This document shows positions 27,216 through 41,100 of a stretch of DNA of 64,000 bases, one piece after another. A program made the translations under genes and the position numbers. Positions within the stretch are counted from its first letter, which is position 1, and every line of letters begins with the position of its first letter. The stretch spans positions 200,192,247 to 200,256,246 of the forward strand of contig NC_090942.1 in the NCBI RefSeq assembly GCF_040807025.1. The letters are read 5' to 3'. Source of the DNA: Struthio camelus (lineage: Eukaryota; Chordata; Aves; Struthioniformes; Struthionidae). A model generated the notes under the pieces. That model searched no databases. It was given only the letters and a program-made list of their open reading frames with translations, and was not told the origin of the DNA.

Positions 27216-30200
27216 CAAATCATTGACCTGTCAAGGTCCTCTGGCCCTTTCCAGAGGCAACTGGCGCCTCTGAGCAATGTCTCTTAACATAGTAATAGGT
27301 TTTCATATCCTTTCACCCCGTGGAGATGGGTGAGAGCATTTATCTTGATTATGAAAATAAAAACATCCTCTAGCATGAAATCAAAAAAAAAGGGGTATGA
27401 GATAATAAGATGGTTTACTGAGCAGGACGTGACGCATCTTAAATGAGAAATTTTCAGTCTAAGCTATTGCCCACCCAAGCTGACGTACTTTATCACCTTT
27501 TCCCATAGCAGAGCCATGTCAGGCATATTCCTGTCATCTAGAGTGAAATTCTGACGCAAGGTATGGGCTGTACAGAGGCCAAACAGTGGATGGCACAGCC
27601 AAGCTGAGATTCCAGATTATACAGCAGCCTGACATGCATGTATTCACCTGAGCAATCCAGGCAAATCTTGCAAATTACTGTGCATGTTATAATCTAAAGC
27701 ATGCATTTCTATGCAGCCTTATTTGAGTGCCTTCTCCCCTCCATTAATTCCTATAGCTGTTGCCTTATGCATCACATGTTATGCCCCCAGTTTTTGTGAA
27801 ATATTCTCAAAGGGCTACCTCTGCTCTTCAACCAAAACTGAAGTCCTACTAAAAAAGGTATGGTCATATTGAGTAGAAAAAAGCCTATCTCATTCAAAAT
27901 CCCATCTTCGACAGTGGCTAGTAACAAACGCTTAGGAAACAGTGTAAAAACAGGCAAATGTTGTGTGGATTCCTCCCAATATCCCTTCCCCGCTTCTAGG
28001 AATCAGCAGCTCGGGAACTTTTTGAGCCAAGAACTGCACCTGTCGTGGTTAGGTTGTCATGGTTAACAGGTCCTTGAAGCGCTGGTTTACTAGGTGCTCA
28101 AAACACAGGTTTCAAACATGTTACTATGCTGGATAAACTGAGTACCTCCCATTAATAAAAGTGGTCCAAATGTGAAAGCAACAGAGTATCTTTATCTATT
28201 ATTTATTTTCCCTGTGGGAGCAGTAGACAGCACTCAGTACTGCTCTAGAACAAAAACACTGGCTGGATCCAAGTGCCATGTTATTTTCAGTAATATTATC
28301 CCATCTTCCTATACAAGAATTCCCCAAGCAACTTGTCTGCAGAGAGAGCAGGACAAATCTATTAAAGGCGTTGTGATAATTTCAAGAATCCCAGGGAATT
28401 ACATAAATTTCCTGCTGCTATTCAGTAATACCTAGGAGACTGTAAGGAAACCTACTGCCTCCATCATAATTTTAAAACAAAAAGAGTATAATAACACAGC
28501 AATGTTTATGCGCACTGAAACACAGCAGAACAATGGCGAAGACAGAGATACTTCAGTGGAGGAGGTAACAGGGCACACTGAATAACACTGCTCCGCAGAT
28601 CTTTCTGAACAGAGCCAAACACTTTTGGAGAGAAATATTGTATTTCAGTATTTTCTGAATAGACAGGAATAAGGATTGATAATTGTGTTCCCTTCTGCTT
28701 TGAACGTCAAGAAAAGTTTTGGTGGTCAATTTGTGATAAAAATGCCATTAGTGCTTACATCAAAGAAAGGCAGGATGAAGTCCTCCTTCCATTGAAGTCT
28801 TTCACAGCTTTCCTATAAGTGAGGCCAAGGTTTTTTGGTTTTGTTTGTTTGTTTTTTTCCACAGAGAATCTAAAACTGGAAAGTGCATGTGAAATCAGCT
28901 ATGGTCTGCCTGGGAGATGGCGCATGCTCTTGCACACCCTAACTCAGATATCACCAAATGATGGAGCTTTTGTCTCTGAGCCACTAAGGCTTGACACATG
29001 GTCCCCTGGAAGAACAGCACAAAATCTCCCACTGATTTTGAAAGACCAGAACAACTTGTCACCCGTCACCACCAGGAAGTTTTCCTGATGGTACTTAAGC
29101 CTAACTACTTGTACTATCCTACACATGCTGCATTTTGCTTACTAGTCTTGGTGAACTTAACCAAAATTGTGCTGTCTTAGTCTGATGGCAAGTGATGAGT
29201 TCTCATCTCTACAAAGGGAATGCTATTAGAGTTACCAAAAAAAAAAAAAAAAGCTTTCATGTAACAAATGTAGGAATTAAGTCTGCTTTATTAGTCATTC
29301 TTTTTTAGCTGGCCAGTCTCATCAACTTGACTATTAGCAAAAAGCACTTTTCTCTAGCAAACTGGAATATTTATGGAGTACAGGAGATAAAGTCCTCTTA
29401 GGCAGTCCCTTTAATCAGGGCTTTCTTACATTAGGTAACAAGGAACACCAACTCAACTCAAAAGTAACTAATGAAGTGCTAACGAAAAGCAGATATAACT
29501 TAACGATGGTCTTCTACAACAGAACGATGCGTGATTCAGACACAGCTACTGCAGCCCTGCCCCAGCTGCTTATCTTCACTTCCTCATTCTTCATTCAAAA
29601 AATTGCTTACACTCAAAAAAGGAGGAAAAAAATAATGTTTTAGATTAAAAGATTCTTGCATGTAGGACTCCCTTGCCCGCTTCTGCAAATGGGTGAAGTG
29701 GAATAAAAACAGAAGAGAAAAGCACATTGCTGAGTCACGGTGATCCAGGATTAGCACTCGCCTGCTGCGTCATCCCAGCCCACTAAAAAGCTTACAAGGG
29801 AGGGGACGTAGAGTGACTGGCAGGACAGTATTACCATTATCTAGTTTTCAAAGTTCTTTTGCAAAGTAAGACAGTGCTAAATTGGAGCTGTAGAACAGTT
29901 TAGTACAAATTCTGCATCAGAAGATATATTCAGATGACACAACTTACCAACATCACCTATTTACAGTGAAAAAGGATTATCATACGTCCAAGACACGGAA
30001 GTAGTAGAAAGTAAAACAGGAAGAAAAACAAATAAATCACAAACAGAACCAAGTAGTCAAATAAAATAAATTTCAGGTCATGAAGATGCCTGACAATGAG
30101 TCACAGCAGGTTGAATGGTTCCATGCAGCTTTGTTTCGAGAAGATGAACCCAAAAAGGGCCGGCCATCCATTCGCTGCACCTGAAGAGGCCTTGAAGAGA

Positions 30201-33200
30201 GTTGAAGAATGCTTCAGCACCAAGTCAGTTAAACAGAAAAGCCACCCAAATTACGGACTTTGAATGCAAAAATCTAAATTGGAGATACGGGATAATCAGA
30301 GATAAGCGATGAGGACTTCTGAATAAATGAGTTTGGGTTTGGGAATAACTGAAAAACAAAAACACTGAATAAACCACACCATTTGGAAATGGCTGCTGTT
30401 ATTTGGTGTGCAAGGATGAGAGGCCAGCAAGAATGCCAATGCTGTTAAGATTATCTGATTCAGAGAAAATGAGTGCATCCTGATACTTTTCAAATTTCTA
30501 AAGACTCAAACAAGCACATATTTTCAACATACCACTTCTCAAGAACAGTAACAAGTACTATACGATGTGGAAACTATAGGCAAAAGTACCGCTAATTTTG
30601 TGACAAAGTGGTTCAGAATGATATCCCTGATTTCAGTGTTTTCAGACAGGGAGACTTTCCATGCTCACAGGTACTAGCATTCAAGCACCTTCCTCCACAC
30701 CCGATAAACTCAGCCACCTTATTTCAGACGTTCTGGACTGCAAAGACACATAAACGTGATTATTTATGATTATTTGTCTCGCTGGGGCAAATGCCTTTAT
30801 TTCTGTAAATACAGCCATAGACAGCCACTGCAGATGACCGCTTTTTGGCCTTAGGCCTTGAAAATTAATGATGACAAGGAAACCTACATAGGTTTTCTCT
30901 GGGTTAGATAATAGTAATAGACTTTCATTGTCTCTTTTTTACAAAATATAGGTACTTCAAAACTGTGTGGTTGGATTATTTACACAAATTTTCCTTATCA
31001 CATTTTCCTTCAGCCTCATATTTATCTCTTCATTACTTCTATCTGTTTTCCTGGCTTGTGTTCAAGCACTTGATTTACACTTAACTACATTATAATGAAA
31101 ATAAAATAGTTACATCTAAGAAGCAGTCACACCTCTGCAGAATTATGCAGCTTTTTCTCTTCTCTTTTTCCCTTCTCTTTTTCCCCAGCTGTAATATTTG
31201 AAGAACTTCCTTCATGTATCTCTATTTGTCATGCTCACAGGCAAGCTCTGAGTATGCAAGGTTTCTGCAGAGCTGAGTTTTGCAGAAAAATGCCTGTTTG
31301 CAAAAAGTGTGCTTCCCTCTACCCTTCCCCTTTTTTGTGTTTCCAATTGCTATCAAGATAGCCATGAAAACATGATTTTTAATATAAGCAGACACAGTAT
31401 TTCTACTTTCATTCTGTAATCCGCGGATGATTTGTAGAAGGTTCTCCATTATCTCCAAAGATTGTTAACGTGGAAACTTAACATCATCTCACCTTTCAAA
31501 AGTACTTAAAATCTTAAAAAGTAATTAAAATTACCTTTTACAAGATAGTGTTGTTAAGTACAGCACTCCTAATTCTTTCAGCAAACGTTCAATGAACCTG
31601 ACTATCCAAATGTGAAAAACGTCTCTCAAAAGAAAATAACAAATGCCTTGATAGTATTACAGATTTGTATATATATATACATATAAAATCACTTCCTTTT
31701 TTGCTGAAACAAAGTTGTCTGTGAATGTCATCATAGCAATCACAGAATGTGAAGAGCTTGCTACATCATTCATGCATAACTCCTTACGGTGCAGGAGGCT
31801 TTATTCAAAGAGCTCTGTTGTTGAAGACAATATACTGTCACCTCCCTTGGACCAATGGTGGTGTGACCGCTCGTAAGTCTCCTAACGCTGTCTGGGGTGT
31901 TTTAGCCTTCATTATACACCTCTCCCATAACATTTCTGCCTGAAACAGGAGCAGTTCAAAATCTTCTGGCAGTTTTTGTCCATCCTCTGAGACACAGGCT
32001 ATTCCTCACCTTCAAAGATCAATAATTTGGTTGTTTTTTAACATGTAAGACTGCAAGCTTATCAAGCACTCCCAGAAAGCCTGACCTCCACAGTGAATAC
32101 ACATGCTCCTTCAATTCTTTCTATGCGGAGCGTGTCAGTAAACAAGCCATACAAACTGCAAGGCAGCAGCCACCGCCTGGGCTGTGATCGTCATAAAGAC
32201 TGTTCTCTGGCGCGTCAGTCAGATTCGGGCCAAGCTGATCTGGGTGAGAGGAAGCTAGTTGTCATGACTTCTGTTACTTAAAAACGCTTGGCTTAGAAGG
32301 ATAAACACCACCCAGCTAAGTCTAATCTTAAAAGATCAATTACATGTATTGCCTTTAGATGCCTTTAAAGGAGGTGACAAGGGAGGGACAAGTCCTGGCC
32401 CAGTGCAGCTGTGTGAGTGGCAGATGCTCCCTCTCGGCAATAGAGTATACTCAAGAACAGGCTTCAAACTGTGTCTGTGCTATTATGTTAGCTCAAGGCC
32501 ACAAGCTTACACGTGAATCCAAACTCCCTAAATATCCATGCTGCAACTCCGGCCTGGAGAGAGCAACTGGGCCAAAGAAAATCAGTTCTTGCAGGTAGTT
32601 GGCACAGCCTGCAGCTCTGCTTCCAGCAGCAGTAAGGCCACAACTGCTGGAGCCACTTGATGCTCCAAATGCAAGCCCAAACTCAAGCGCAGCTACTAGA
32701 GGTATTAAGGACAAAAGCAGAAAATCTCTCTGAAGCGTTGAGCCCAAGCTCGGCTCTTTGGTGCTGGGACGGCTCTCCAGAAGGGACTGTTAGCTAAAAG
32801 GAGTTCTCCCCATCAACCCACCTTGTGCTCAGACACCTCTGCTCATGAACAGCACAGCTGGACCTAGCAAGAAACCTAACAGGGCCCTGGACAGTATCCT
32901 TCAGTGAAACAGCAGAAAATTCCTGTGGACTTAAAATCCCATCTTTACCTCATTCAGAGAAGTGTTAATCGCTGCCTGAGCAAACCGAACATTTCCTTTC
33001 ATCTCTCAGCTGATTTGCACGTAACCCTCACGTGATCATTTTTGGTTTATCTTGTGATAAGCACAAAATACTGTCACAAGATGAGCCAGACTTTGGACCC
33101 GGACAGGCAGAGGAGAAAGACAGTATCCTGTACAGTTAATCTCAGGCCAGAGCAGCACTTCTTCTGAATCACTGTGCACTTGCGTGCATGTGTGTGCGTG

Positions 33201-34080
33201 TGCGCACGTGCGCATGCGCCTGGGTGTGTGCACCTGCATGCCAGAGCAAATCAGTTAGCCATCTGAAGCAAACGATCAAGGGCAGTGCGCTTGCAAATCA
33301 CGTTGATCCTGTACTAAGAGACATGTGACAGGCCAGTGTTGTCCTTAAATATGGGACTGAATGATGTTGTCACATGCCAGTGAAGCAAATAAAGCTTTCT
33401 CGAAGATCACGTGACCCACGTTGCAGTTAATCTGGTATGAAATCAGTAATGCAACAAGGTGCCATAAATAGTGCATAAACAGACAAGGCTTCTGACCGTG
33501 TCCTGCCGTACGTGCACTGTCTGCCCCGGAGGACACATCCTTCAGCCCTGCTGAAGTCTCGCAGCTCCGACCCCCCTCCATGGCATACATCACGGCAGAT
33601 ACAGGTGGTCGTATCTAAGCGGCAGAACTGCAGGTTTGAATGAGCACGACCTTTCGTGCAGTGTGGGAGCATGTGCCACAGCGGCAGTCCCAAAAGAGAG
33701 AGACATCACCTCTGCCACCCCACCTTCGCCCTGACACGCTGCACCAGCTAGGTCAAGCTGCTGGGCTCTAAAAAACTAGATGTGTTAATCGGAGATGGAC
33801 TGCTGGCTAACAACTGTCGCTTTTCTGCGCTCTGATAAGCCAAGAGCGTGTGCAGGGGAGCAGCTGTAATAAAACCACCAAACCATTTCTGTTCCCAGCC
33901 AAGAAAACGGCTTTTCATCACGTGAGGTGGGTCCCCGTATTAGTCTTGTATCATACCGTATGCCTTGTGCGATCTTACTATGCTCCTGGCCCTAAGGCTA
34001 TTGGAAAAAATCCTGAAAGCACGTCGTCAGGGCAGGATGCATTGAAAAGCAGAGGTCTGGGGCTGAAGAGCTGCAGGACA
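27216..34080. other. Noncoding stretch upstream of SLC46A3
   Basis: No gene found. It contains poly-T/A runs near 28830-28860 and 29237-29254, a TATATA palindrome near 31667-31680, and increasing GC content after about 33500 as the SLC46A3 CpG island is approached. Confidence 0.55.
33174..33240. repeat. Alternating purine-pyrimidine (GT/GC) tract
   Basis: Bases 33181-33219 alternate pyrimidine and purine without a break, mixing TG, CG and CA steps, and are followed by a looser GT-rich tail. This is the classic composition of a Z-DNA-prone tract. It sits about 1.7 kb upstream of the SLC46A3 start codon. Confidence 0.8.
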
Positions 34081-34960
34081 GGTTGTGGGCAGACACGTTC
34101 CCCAACGTCTACGGAAAGCGAAACGTTGTGGGGAAGAGCCGAACAACTGCAGAAGCCCCGGCTCGCCCAGAGACGGCTCCCGCACGCACCGGCGCCAGGA
34201 CGCGGGAGACCCCACCAGCCGCTCGCACCCCCTCGCAGGACTGCGCTGCCCCCTCTCCTCGGGGGCACCCGGCGGCCAGCCAGCCCCGTCGCTGCCCCGG
34301 GCCGTGGGGCGGCAGCAGGTTCACAGCCCGTGTCAAATGAGGCCAGAGGTACCAGCAATAAATAAATCTCACTGCCTAACAACCCCGAAGAAACTCTCTT
34401 GACCCTGTAAACCCTGCGCGGCGATAACGTCGCTCAGGGCTGCGGTCGCAACCTGCTGATCTTTTGCGGTCAACTGCAGCCGCCGCCCCGGCGAGGCCGC
34501 GCCGCCTCTCCGCGCTGCCGTCAAGGCCCCGCAGGCTCCGCGGCCGGCAGCGCCCGCGCCCCCCTCGCCCTGCGCCGCCCCCACCGCCGCCGGGGGGAAG
34601 CGACAGCGGGGCGGAGCCACGGCCGCCGCGGGCAGCGGGCGGGAAGGCGAGATGGCGGCGGGGCGGGGCGGGGCGGGGCGGGGCCGCGGCCGGCCTCCTC
34701 CTCCCGCCGGCGGCGGCGGCGGCTGTGGCCGGTTGCCGGGGGCCTGGCCGCGGTGGGGGGAGGTGGAGGGGGTGAAGTAGCTGAAGTTCAGCCCGCCGGT
34801 CGGGCGGTCGTTTTCCCGTGAGGTAGCAAATAACTGCTTCTTGTTTCCTGGTACAGCGAGTGAAAAAAGAAGACGACCCCCCCCGCCCCCCGCGCCCGCC
34901 CGCCCCCGAGATGAGGAAGGTGCTGTGTGTGGAGCCCGTCATTTTCGTCTACGCGTTCGC
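34080..34960 (+). promoter_or_regulatory. SLC46A3: CpG-island promoter of SLC46A3
   Basis: A sharp rise in GC and CpG density begins near 34080 and ends just inside coding exon 1. Five tandem GC boxes (GGGGCGGGGC type, Sp1/KLF sites) lie at about 34657-34685, immediately after a YY1-like motif (GAGATGGCGGCG, about 34649-34660). There is no TATA box at a convincing distance, which fits a dispersed CpG-island start. The exact start site and any 5' noncoding exon cannot be fixed by eye; a weak acceptor-like site ends at 34856. Confidence 0.85.
34652..34780 (+). CDS. Possible upstream ORF of SLC46A3 (42 codons)
   Basis: An ATG embedded in the YY1-like motif opens a 42-codon frame rich in Gly, Arg and Pro, ending at TAG 34778-34780, 130 bases before the main start codon. 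It would matter only if transcription starts upstream of 34652. The composition is simply that of the CpG island, so translation is speculative. Confidence 0.25.
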   Translation: MAAGRGGAGRGRGRPPPPAGGGGGCGRLPGAWPRWGEVEGVK

Positions 34961-35102
34961 CTGTGCCGTGACGAGCCCCCTGGCGCAGCAGTTCATCTAC
35001 CGGCGGCTGTGGGAGGAAGAGTACAACGCCACTTTCGTGAGCAACCGCAACGCTAGTAACTGTGAGCAGAATAAAAGTGACCCCACTTATATCAAGCAGA
35101 AG
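34911..35102 (+). CDS. SLC46A3: SLC46A3 coding exon 1 (residues 1-64)
   Basis: Encodes the short cytosolic N-terminus, TM1 (about residues 7-28) and the first luminal loop. That loop carries three N-glycosylation sequons, N39-A-T, N47-A-S and N54-K-S, plus Cys51, as expected for the family's glycosylated first loop. The exon ends on a complete Lys codon with donor AAG|GTAAGA (phase 0). An unspliced read-through would stop after 11 more codons. Confidence 0.95.
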
Positions 35103-38100
35103 GTAAGAGGGGAGGAAAAAAAAAATGCGATATGAACGTACACGGGGAAGCATGCAGCTGGTCTGTGCTGTATCAGCATAGCCTGCGTACGTGTTTGTGT
35201 GCCTGCTGTATATATATTTCTAAGCAAAGGTTTTGCTAGCTACCCTCGCTGTACTGTCTCCTTGTGTTGCGCTGTACGTAGTGGCAAAGAGTTGTCTCCA
35301 GAAGGATGCTGATGTCAGTTCAGCCTTTGCTGCCAAGAAAAGCTGAAAATCAGCTTACAGGACTGGGCCCACGTTGGCGTTAGGTTGCAAAGTGTACAGC
35401 TGGGGGCCCTCCTTCTGCTGAGAGTCCGGCCTGCGTTTGTGCGCCATCGCGGGCTCCGCGACTGTCCTGGTGTCCCCCGTCACTGTGAACAGTTAAATAA
35501 TTGTTTTAAAGCTGTCAGGAATGAGGTACAGTTTACAATGCGTTTGATGAAGAGGAATTACAGGAATGAAAGATGAGGGGGAACGAAAATAGCAAAAACT
35601 TTTCTGCCTTGTTGAAATATAAATATGGCAAGATGGCAGCACCCTGTGCATAATAACATTTTAAACATTTTTTTCATACTTTAGCTTGCTGGGTAACTAG
35701 ATGTTAATTGGAGTATCTTCTGTTGCACAGTTTTCAGGTTACACTTAAGCACAACTAACTGTGGGCTGCTGTTAGAAGAGATGATCGTACTCCACTTTCC
35801 CTTCTCTCTCTCTGCTGTCTTTTCTCTCATTTTGTTGGATCTAGCAATTATGCAGCTCTGTGTTACAGGTTGGGTTGGATCACCTCACTGATTCAACTGA
35901 AAACTCTTTTTTTTTTTTCTTTGAGTACTTTTTTTTCTGAATCAGCAAACTGCTCTGAGACAGTGTGTGACTAGGATTGCTACATCTAACTCAGGGGATG
36001 GCAGGGGGGAAATATTTGCAGAAGAGGTAGAACAGAACCACCCTGGCAACAGCCATTTAGATCGAATTAAGTGGAACATGAAACTACTCTGCAGAATCAG
36101 AAAAGTGGATGATTTGCACTGCAGATTACACAAAAAATTGAGTTAATGGGAGACTGTTGGTATTGCCCTACGCTGCTGAAAGTGACTGCTGCAGTGTAGC
36201 AGGTGGCACTTGAAAATTTTACTTACTTCCCAAATTTGAATCTCTGACATACTCCATATGCACGAGGCTGAATGCCTCAGCTTGTTTTCCTCATATATAA
36301 AAGAAATTTTTAAATGCTTCAGAAAGATTCCATCGAGGATGGTCAAAGAGTTCCAATTTTTTAGCATGGAGGTAGACTCTACCTCGTTTGATAAAAGCCT
36401 GTGGTAGTAGAAAGAATTTGGAAGTAAAAAGGTAAATACACTTCTGGTGTAGCACACTTCCTGGGCTGACCGAACAGCCAAGGAAGGTACTGTATGCCAC
36501 CTATTAGAACTGATTTGGAGATAATGACCAATTAAAAACAATCCCATGATAGTCAGAACCCAGTAGATGGACAGCTAGGTCTTCCTCAAGTATGTCTTTT
36601 ACTAATTAAACACCAAGGAAGCATTGTTCATGGCAACAGATGCTCTTGAGAAGAGCATCAGAGCTTGCTGATGATTGGGTCTGGGATGCTCCTTTAGAAA
36701 TCTATCATGATATGAGGCTTGGCTGCTGGACATTTATCACAGGGCCTAAGCCCTCTATTATTCACAACAAACTCAAAACACCTGAGGTTGGGCCGCTAAG
36801 GCTTATGTCCATTTATCTGTGGAGCCACTCTGAAGAGCTGCCTGGGAACTGAAGTATCTTCAGAGCACAAGAGGAGATGGACATGTGAACCATCAAGCCT
36901 TAAAGGCAGAAAAGATTTTTTAATGGGAAAAATAAGTTTCCATGGCAAATAATCTTCCATTGAAATAGTTTGGTCTTCTTTAGAGAATACCCAATATGTT
37001 TTGGTGGACTGGAAGGCTGTGGATAACTATGCGTCAATGAAGGAGATTTTGTCTCAATAGTGCTTGTATATTACTCCCCCAAAGTGTGTTTCTTTACTAT
37101 TAGCTAATGCTCGTTTGGTGCATTGTCATATCGTGTCATGCCTCAGTGGAAACAACAACTGTAAAAACCATACCTGGTGCATCCAGCCCCAAATGCAGAC
37201 CCCATGAAGAAACTTACATTTCACAAATATTTTTGTACTTAGCATTTTCTAGACGCCTCCCAAATTCAACCTGATTTGCAAACTGTGATCACATGTGCTT
37301 AAAGATATAAGACTTGATATTCCTTTTTGCAAAATATTAAAGCAGTGTGCTTAATTTCAGTTGAATTTTAGACAGTGTCTCCAACTGATGTGATGGTGAA
37401 TTTACATATTACTGTTTTTTTGGCATAATGGAAACAAAAATTAATTAACTTTATATTGAAGAATATAAGTCTTTCAGGATGGTTGAATTATGGCCAATAC
37501 TACTTATTCGTTTTCCCTTCCTTAACAAATTTCCATTCCCCCCATTGCAATGGGTATCACCAGACTATGAATTATTAAACAGTCATGCTCTTATCTAGAT
37601 GTCTAGCATCATTTTTATGCCATACTTGTTACCATAGTATTTGAATATGAAATTCTCAAAAGGCCCATTAATTTCAGTGAAACCTGGTCTCCATGTTAAG
37701 CAGTAATCATATATACAGTGAAAAGAGCAGATCCAGTAATTCATATCTCAAGGCCTTAGCTGAGAATATAAGAAGTGGATTTTCCAGGACCACCCTAGCT
37801 GACTTACGTATATGGATACTGTAAACTTTTCTGCCAGGAGCGTTCCCATCAAGTCCTGTTTGTAGGTAGCTCTTAGAAAGATACATCCCTTACCAGTGAA
37901 TTTAGTATAAATCCTTCAGTTCTGAGAATGGAGAAGCTTTTTACTAATCTCACCAATTTCAGAGCAAAATGTAAAAAGAGACTGAAGACAAAATCATCAG
38001 CAGCCTGCAAAGATATATAATATAATTCAGAATAGATAGTCTTTGCAGCATTTAGATTAATTATTTCTTAAGATTTGAAGGAATGTAGTCATTTTATAAT

Positions 38101-41100
38101 TAATCAAAATGAGTTCAAAAGTCATTGGAAAAAAAGCTGGAACGTTCTGATTGCTGGCTTGAGTAATCCTTTTTTGCTCAGAAGGAGCTATATTGAAACG
38201 TGATTTATCATCCAAGACATGCATTTTCCTTTGCTACTCAGTAATATTTTTTAATTTTATGAGCCTGTCAGCTTATCATGTCCTGCCCATTGTTCAGCCT
38301 CAGGCACAACTTTTCTCTCTTAATTTCATCGTTATTTAAGTGAATTGCTTCTTCATTTTCATTCTTTTAATTTTGAATTCTGTGATTTTAAAAATTATTT
38401 CTGCCTAGCATGATCATTTTTTTTCAGAGCAGAGTGAATTTGCAGATTAAAAAGCTACATCCTTCTCTTCAAATTTCTGCAGTTCCATTGATTTTAATAG
38501 AGTTATATGATTTTTAAACCAGCTGAATATTTGACCTATCATTTTCTATATTCATTTCCATTTACTTTATAAATACGTGAAGGGGGCAGTTGGGTTCTTT
38601 ACCCTCTAAATGATCTTAATGCTGCCCTTCTCTGTTTGAGTTATGCCATCAGTAGACAAGTCATTTACGTCAACAAAGTTTTACTCATTTGTGGCAGCTG
38701 GATGTGCAGTCATGTTCTTTATGTTGCACAGCTTCTTCTAAAACAATGAAACCTAAGTCTTTGTTGTTTTATTCCTTCTGTTTCATGTTTCATTATGATT
38801 TTGGCAATAACATTTGTATTGCATTGTATGTGGGGTTGAGATGATGTATTTGGTTTTGTTTTGAATGTATTTGTTTCTAACGTGTTAGTGTTTCTTTGAT
38901 GCTGATGTCTTAGAATGTAAATGGTACTAAAGATACAATGCTTGCAACGGTGTGGAGTTGTCGAGTGTCCTCTTTGCTCCATAAATTGTACAAAAGGTAC
39001 TATCCATTAATCAGATTTTTTTTTTTTTGGTCTTCATAAATGCAATTAAACATTGCCCCGGAGATGTCTGTGCTTTGTTTGTTATGCCCGTTTGTCTGCA
39101 GGCTGAGTTGCTGCCCTTCTCGTTGATGCTGCCCCTTCAGACCGAATAATTTCCCATCCCATGCCAGCCTCTCTCTCTCACTCTGTCTTTTTCCTCTTTT
39201 AAATCATTTCCTTTCCTATAGCTTTTTCCCCCGGTCTGCATGGCTTCTCTGTGCACTGCCACATTCTGTAGACGGGGCTGCTTCCCTGACCCCTCTCCCC
39301 GAGCCTTTTCTTTTGAATAGATAGATCTAATGCCTTCCTTACCCGCTATATAGGCCACATTTTAGTCCTTATTTTCAAGTACAGACAACACGAAAGCAGA
39401 ATAAAACAGATTTTGGGACAAATAATGTGTCAGTAGGGAAGGTATTAGAGATCAGAGTATTATTTTCCGTTTCAGTCTGTTTAGTCTTCAGGTTTTTGAC
39501 CCTCCCAGGGTGACTACAGTGCTGGCCAGTGGACATGACATCATGACTCCTAAGGCAGACAGACACTAAGGGAAGAGAGTAAAAGACTCCAGAGTGCTGG
39601 GGATCTTGTGAGCTTTCCATGAGTGCCCCTAGATCAGCTGAATTTTTCTCTTGTAATAAAACCTGGACTCTTGTAAACAGAGAGTTTGAACTAGAAACTC
39701 ACGGTCTCTGCCTATAAATATAAAGATGAGTTTATAAGGCATTCAGCAGTCTTTAAAATTGTCCAAAGTTCACTCCTGAAAGTTCTGGGGGGTTTTTTTG
39801 GTTATTTTTTTGTTTTTGTTTTTAACCTTTAGAAGGTACTGCTCTGTGGGCATTATGCTAGCTACAGAGGTATCAGCTGAAACTTGTGATTTAGATGATT
39901 CAAAAATACAGGCATAGAAAAGCTTGAGGAGATTTACACGACTGTACCTTCTACTGATTCTTGAAGAGTGCAAACCCCTACTCAAGTCTGTGTGATACCT
40001 CAGAGAACTTCAAGACAACTTTCTGAGTGACTTCAGTCTCTGCATCTGAAAGCTTGTTCTATGGGATAATGTATTATAAGAGTTTGTGCAAATGAACGTA
40101 CTTCCTTTTCCACTGCTACTCTTTCATCTGAACAGGTTGTTTTCTTTTAAAGGGCTGTTGTGACTGCTGTCTGTCTAGCCTGCATAAATATATTGAAGAC
40201 AAGATCTGAATAAGTTTGTTGAATATAATTTAGCAGTCAGCTTCATAACTGTGCAATATAGTCTTTTTATTTGACTTTTCTTTAGTTCTTTTTTCTATAA
40301 CCATGAATAGCCTATTAGCTGTTTGTTTATCAAATTTATTTTATTTTTAAACCATTAAAAAGAACTCAGAAATTTTCCCTTCATATTTGTTTACATTTTA
40401 TTGTCATCACATAGCTACTGTTCTTTATGTGAATACCTGCTGTAGCATTTCAAAAGAGAGATCAGTGACTTGGAAGCTTTCTGAGCCCAGAAATTTCCAG
40501 TGTTTTAAAAACTAAGTAGTTCACATGTCTGTACATGTGACTCAGGATAACTTTTTAATGCTGTGTTTCATTTTTATGCATCATTATAATTTTTAACATT
40601 GTACTTCATGATGTGAGAGCAAATCCTGATCTGTTTACTCACATAGCATCCTAATCAGTGAATCGTTTCTTTGTAACCCTCTCAGTAGGATTATTTATGA
40701 AGAAAGATATCCTCCTGTGAGTAGGGAGCCTGGGCTGTGTTCCTCGATCAAAGAGGATTTTGTACTGTTTTCTGAAAGATTCAAATAAAGCTAGTGTCCT
40801 CTTGCAAAACCCTGTGCTGAAGGACTTAAAGTATGAGCACCTGCCCTTGTAAAAGCATGGTCAAAAGAAGTGTTCTCTTGTCTTTGTTGGAGCTTCGCTG
40901 TTAAGGGTACTTGTAAAAGTAAGACAGAGACTGAACTTATTTTAGATAAAGTGTAACAAGAGCTGTTTGAGGACTATTGAAGATAAGTTACTGAAGTGGA
41001 AGTCTTTGAACATGCATGTCCTTTGTATTAGCCATTTTTATTATATATTTGTAGTCTTATATAGTACTGTATTTTATTTTATTATAGCATAATATAGTAT

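Noticed and set aside
34083-34942. Several long Pro/Arg/Gly-rich open frames on both strands
   Set aside because: Stop-poor CpG-island composition in every frame; they overlap the SLC46A3 promoter and match no family.
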